A stretch of DNA of 64,000 bases, taken from NCBI GenBank assembly GCA_945860705.1, contig CAMART010000011.1, forward strand, positions 1-64,000, written 5' to 3'. Of the stretch, positions 63,440 through 64,000 are shown piece by piece; within the stretch, counting starts at the first letter, position 1, and every line of letters starts with the position of its first letter. Below the pieces are notes generated by a model. That model worked only from the letters and a program-made list of their open reading frames with translations, ran no database searches and was not told where the DNA came from. Source of the stretch: Chitinophaga pinensis. Its GTDB lineage: Bacteria; Bacteroidota; Bacteroidia; Chitinophagales; CAMDFR01. A program made the translations under genes and the position numbers.

Positions 63440-64000
63440 ATGAAAAATTTAAAACTCATACTTATTACATTATGCATTTTTGCATCAGTATTAACATATG
63501 CAACATCATATACTGTAAGTTCTATTTCTTATGTTCCTTATCCATATACTGGTGGCACATCTCTTACATTAGGAGATGATGTAAACTCTGCCCCAATTCC
63601 ATTAGGATTTAGTTTTCAATTTTTCGATCAAACACATACTAGTGTAATAATAAACTCAAATGCTGTACTAGCATTTGGTAATTATTCTGCCTTTAGATAC
63701 ACACCAGGTACTAATTTTAGAGAGGTATATGTAAACATGCATGATATTCACCCAGGGCTAGCATCACATCCAGGCAATATCAATTACTATACTCTAGGCA
63801 CTGCTCCAAATAGAATTTTTGTAGTAAACTATTATGATATTGTGAAATTTGGTACTACATGCAACACACATAATTATACTGGACAAGTAGTACTTCATGA
63901 AACTTCAAATAATATTGATATCTATCTACAGCAAAAAGATTCGTGTAATGGGGTGATTCCGCAAAGTTGCATAGGAGTAGCGGATACTGGAGGCACCAAT
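63440..64000 (+). CDS. exported surface protein, partial (runs off the window)
   Basis: An ORF starts at ATG 63440 and stays open to the last base (187 codons), so it is absent from the ORF track. A signal peptide (KLILITLCIFASVLTYA) precedes a beta-rich region: PLGFSFQFFDQTHTSVIINSNAVL, FVVNYYDIVKFG, GQVVLHETSNNIDIYLQQKD. This N-terminal pattern (VSSISYVPYPYTGG, initial state-like beta sandwich) is common in large T9SS-exported adhesins of Bacteroidota; the sorting domain would lie beyond the window. The full length is unknown. Confidence 0.75.
   Translation, partial: MKNLKLILITLCIFASVLTYATSYTVSSISYVPYPYTGGTSLTLGDDVNSAPIPLGFSFQFFDQTHTSVIINSNAVLAFGNYSAFRYTPGTNFREVYVNMHDIHPGLASHPGNINYYTLGTAPNRIFVVNYYDIVKFGTTCNTHNYTGQVVLHETSNNIDIYLQQKDSCNGVIPQSCIGVADTGGTN

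Overview
The window is a piece of a Bacteroidota chromosome. The support is direct: a fused MurF-alanine racemase, type IX secretion (T9SS) C-terminal sorting domains on secreted proteins, a TonB-dependent receptor with an N-terminal carboxypeptidase-regulatory-like domain, Bacteroidota-style promoters (TTTG, about 19-21 nt, TAnnTTTG), weak Shine-Dalgarno sequences, and the order tRNA-tuf-tRNA(Trp)-secE-nusG-rplKAJL-rpoBC. The sequence is visibly A+T-rich. I cannot assign a genus; there are no rRNA genes in the window.

Layout. 0-10.3 kb is mostly core: a Sua5/YciO-type protein, a hotdog thioesterase, a metallophosphatase, a lipoprotein of the alkaline phosphatase superfamily, a VOC protein, a sensor kinase with no adjacent regulator, ftsK followed by lolA, and a DUF2147 gene followed by a membrane-anchored AraC-type regulator. 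10.3-11.6 kb and 14.6-17.9 kb are accessory ground on either side of the large TonB-dependent receptor. They hold a DUF1801 gene broken by one in-frame TGA, an ORF6N remnant, a secreted protein made of six YKSEAD repeats, a three-gene immunity-like operon with no toxin, and several intergenic repeat or hairpin elements. 17.9-33 kb is the translation and transcription core on the minus strand: rpsU, xerC-like recombinase, hpf, four tRNAs, tuf, tRNA(Trp), secE, nusG, rplKAJL, rpoB, rpoC. A very good promoter sits upstream of the first tRNA and a classic terminator lies after rpoC.

33-41.3 kb holds two convergent membrane and glycosyltransferase operons. The plus-strand operon has three tightly packed membrane proteins. 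The minus-strand operon has a 999-residue GT-C-like membrane protein, a GT2 of the polyprenyl-phosphate type, DUF2304 and a GT4. Together they look like a surface glycan or lipid-linked sugar system whose exact chemistry I cannot name. 41.3-46.4 kb encodes secreted proteins (a CotH-kinase-like protein and a pappalysin-type M43 protease, both with T9SS tails, and an unrecognised exported protein) plus apt. 46.6-64 kb is mainly metabolism and envelope: mdh, a class V aminotransferase, an AsmA-like protein, yebC, murF-alr, icd, a GNAT acetyltransferase, an IscA-type protein, a DUF7935-like membrane protein and the large subunit of a B12-dependent acyl-CoA mutase. The window ends inside a secreted protein gene.

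How the genes work together. tuf, secE, nusG, the L11/L1/L10/L7-L12 genes and rpoBC form the usual growth-rate unit. mdh, icd and the acyl-CoA mutase belong to the TCA cycle and propionate or branched-chain metabolism. ftsK, murF-alr, lolA and asmA serve division and envelope assembly. The most interesting items are the six-repeat secreted protein (possibly a knotted-fold family), the orphan immunity-like operon, an Asn in place of the usual rifampicin-contact His in RpoB, a 32-bp-period array of covarying palindromes before icd, an unexplained small-RNA-like unit at 10.4-10.5 kb, and the unassigned glycosylation locus.
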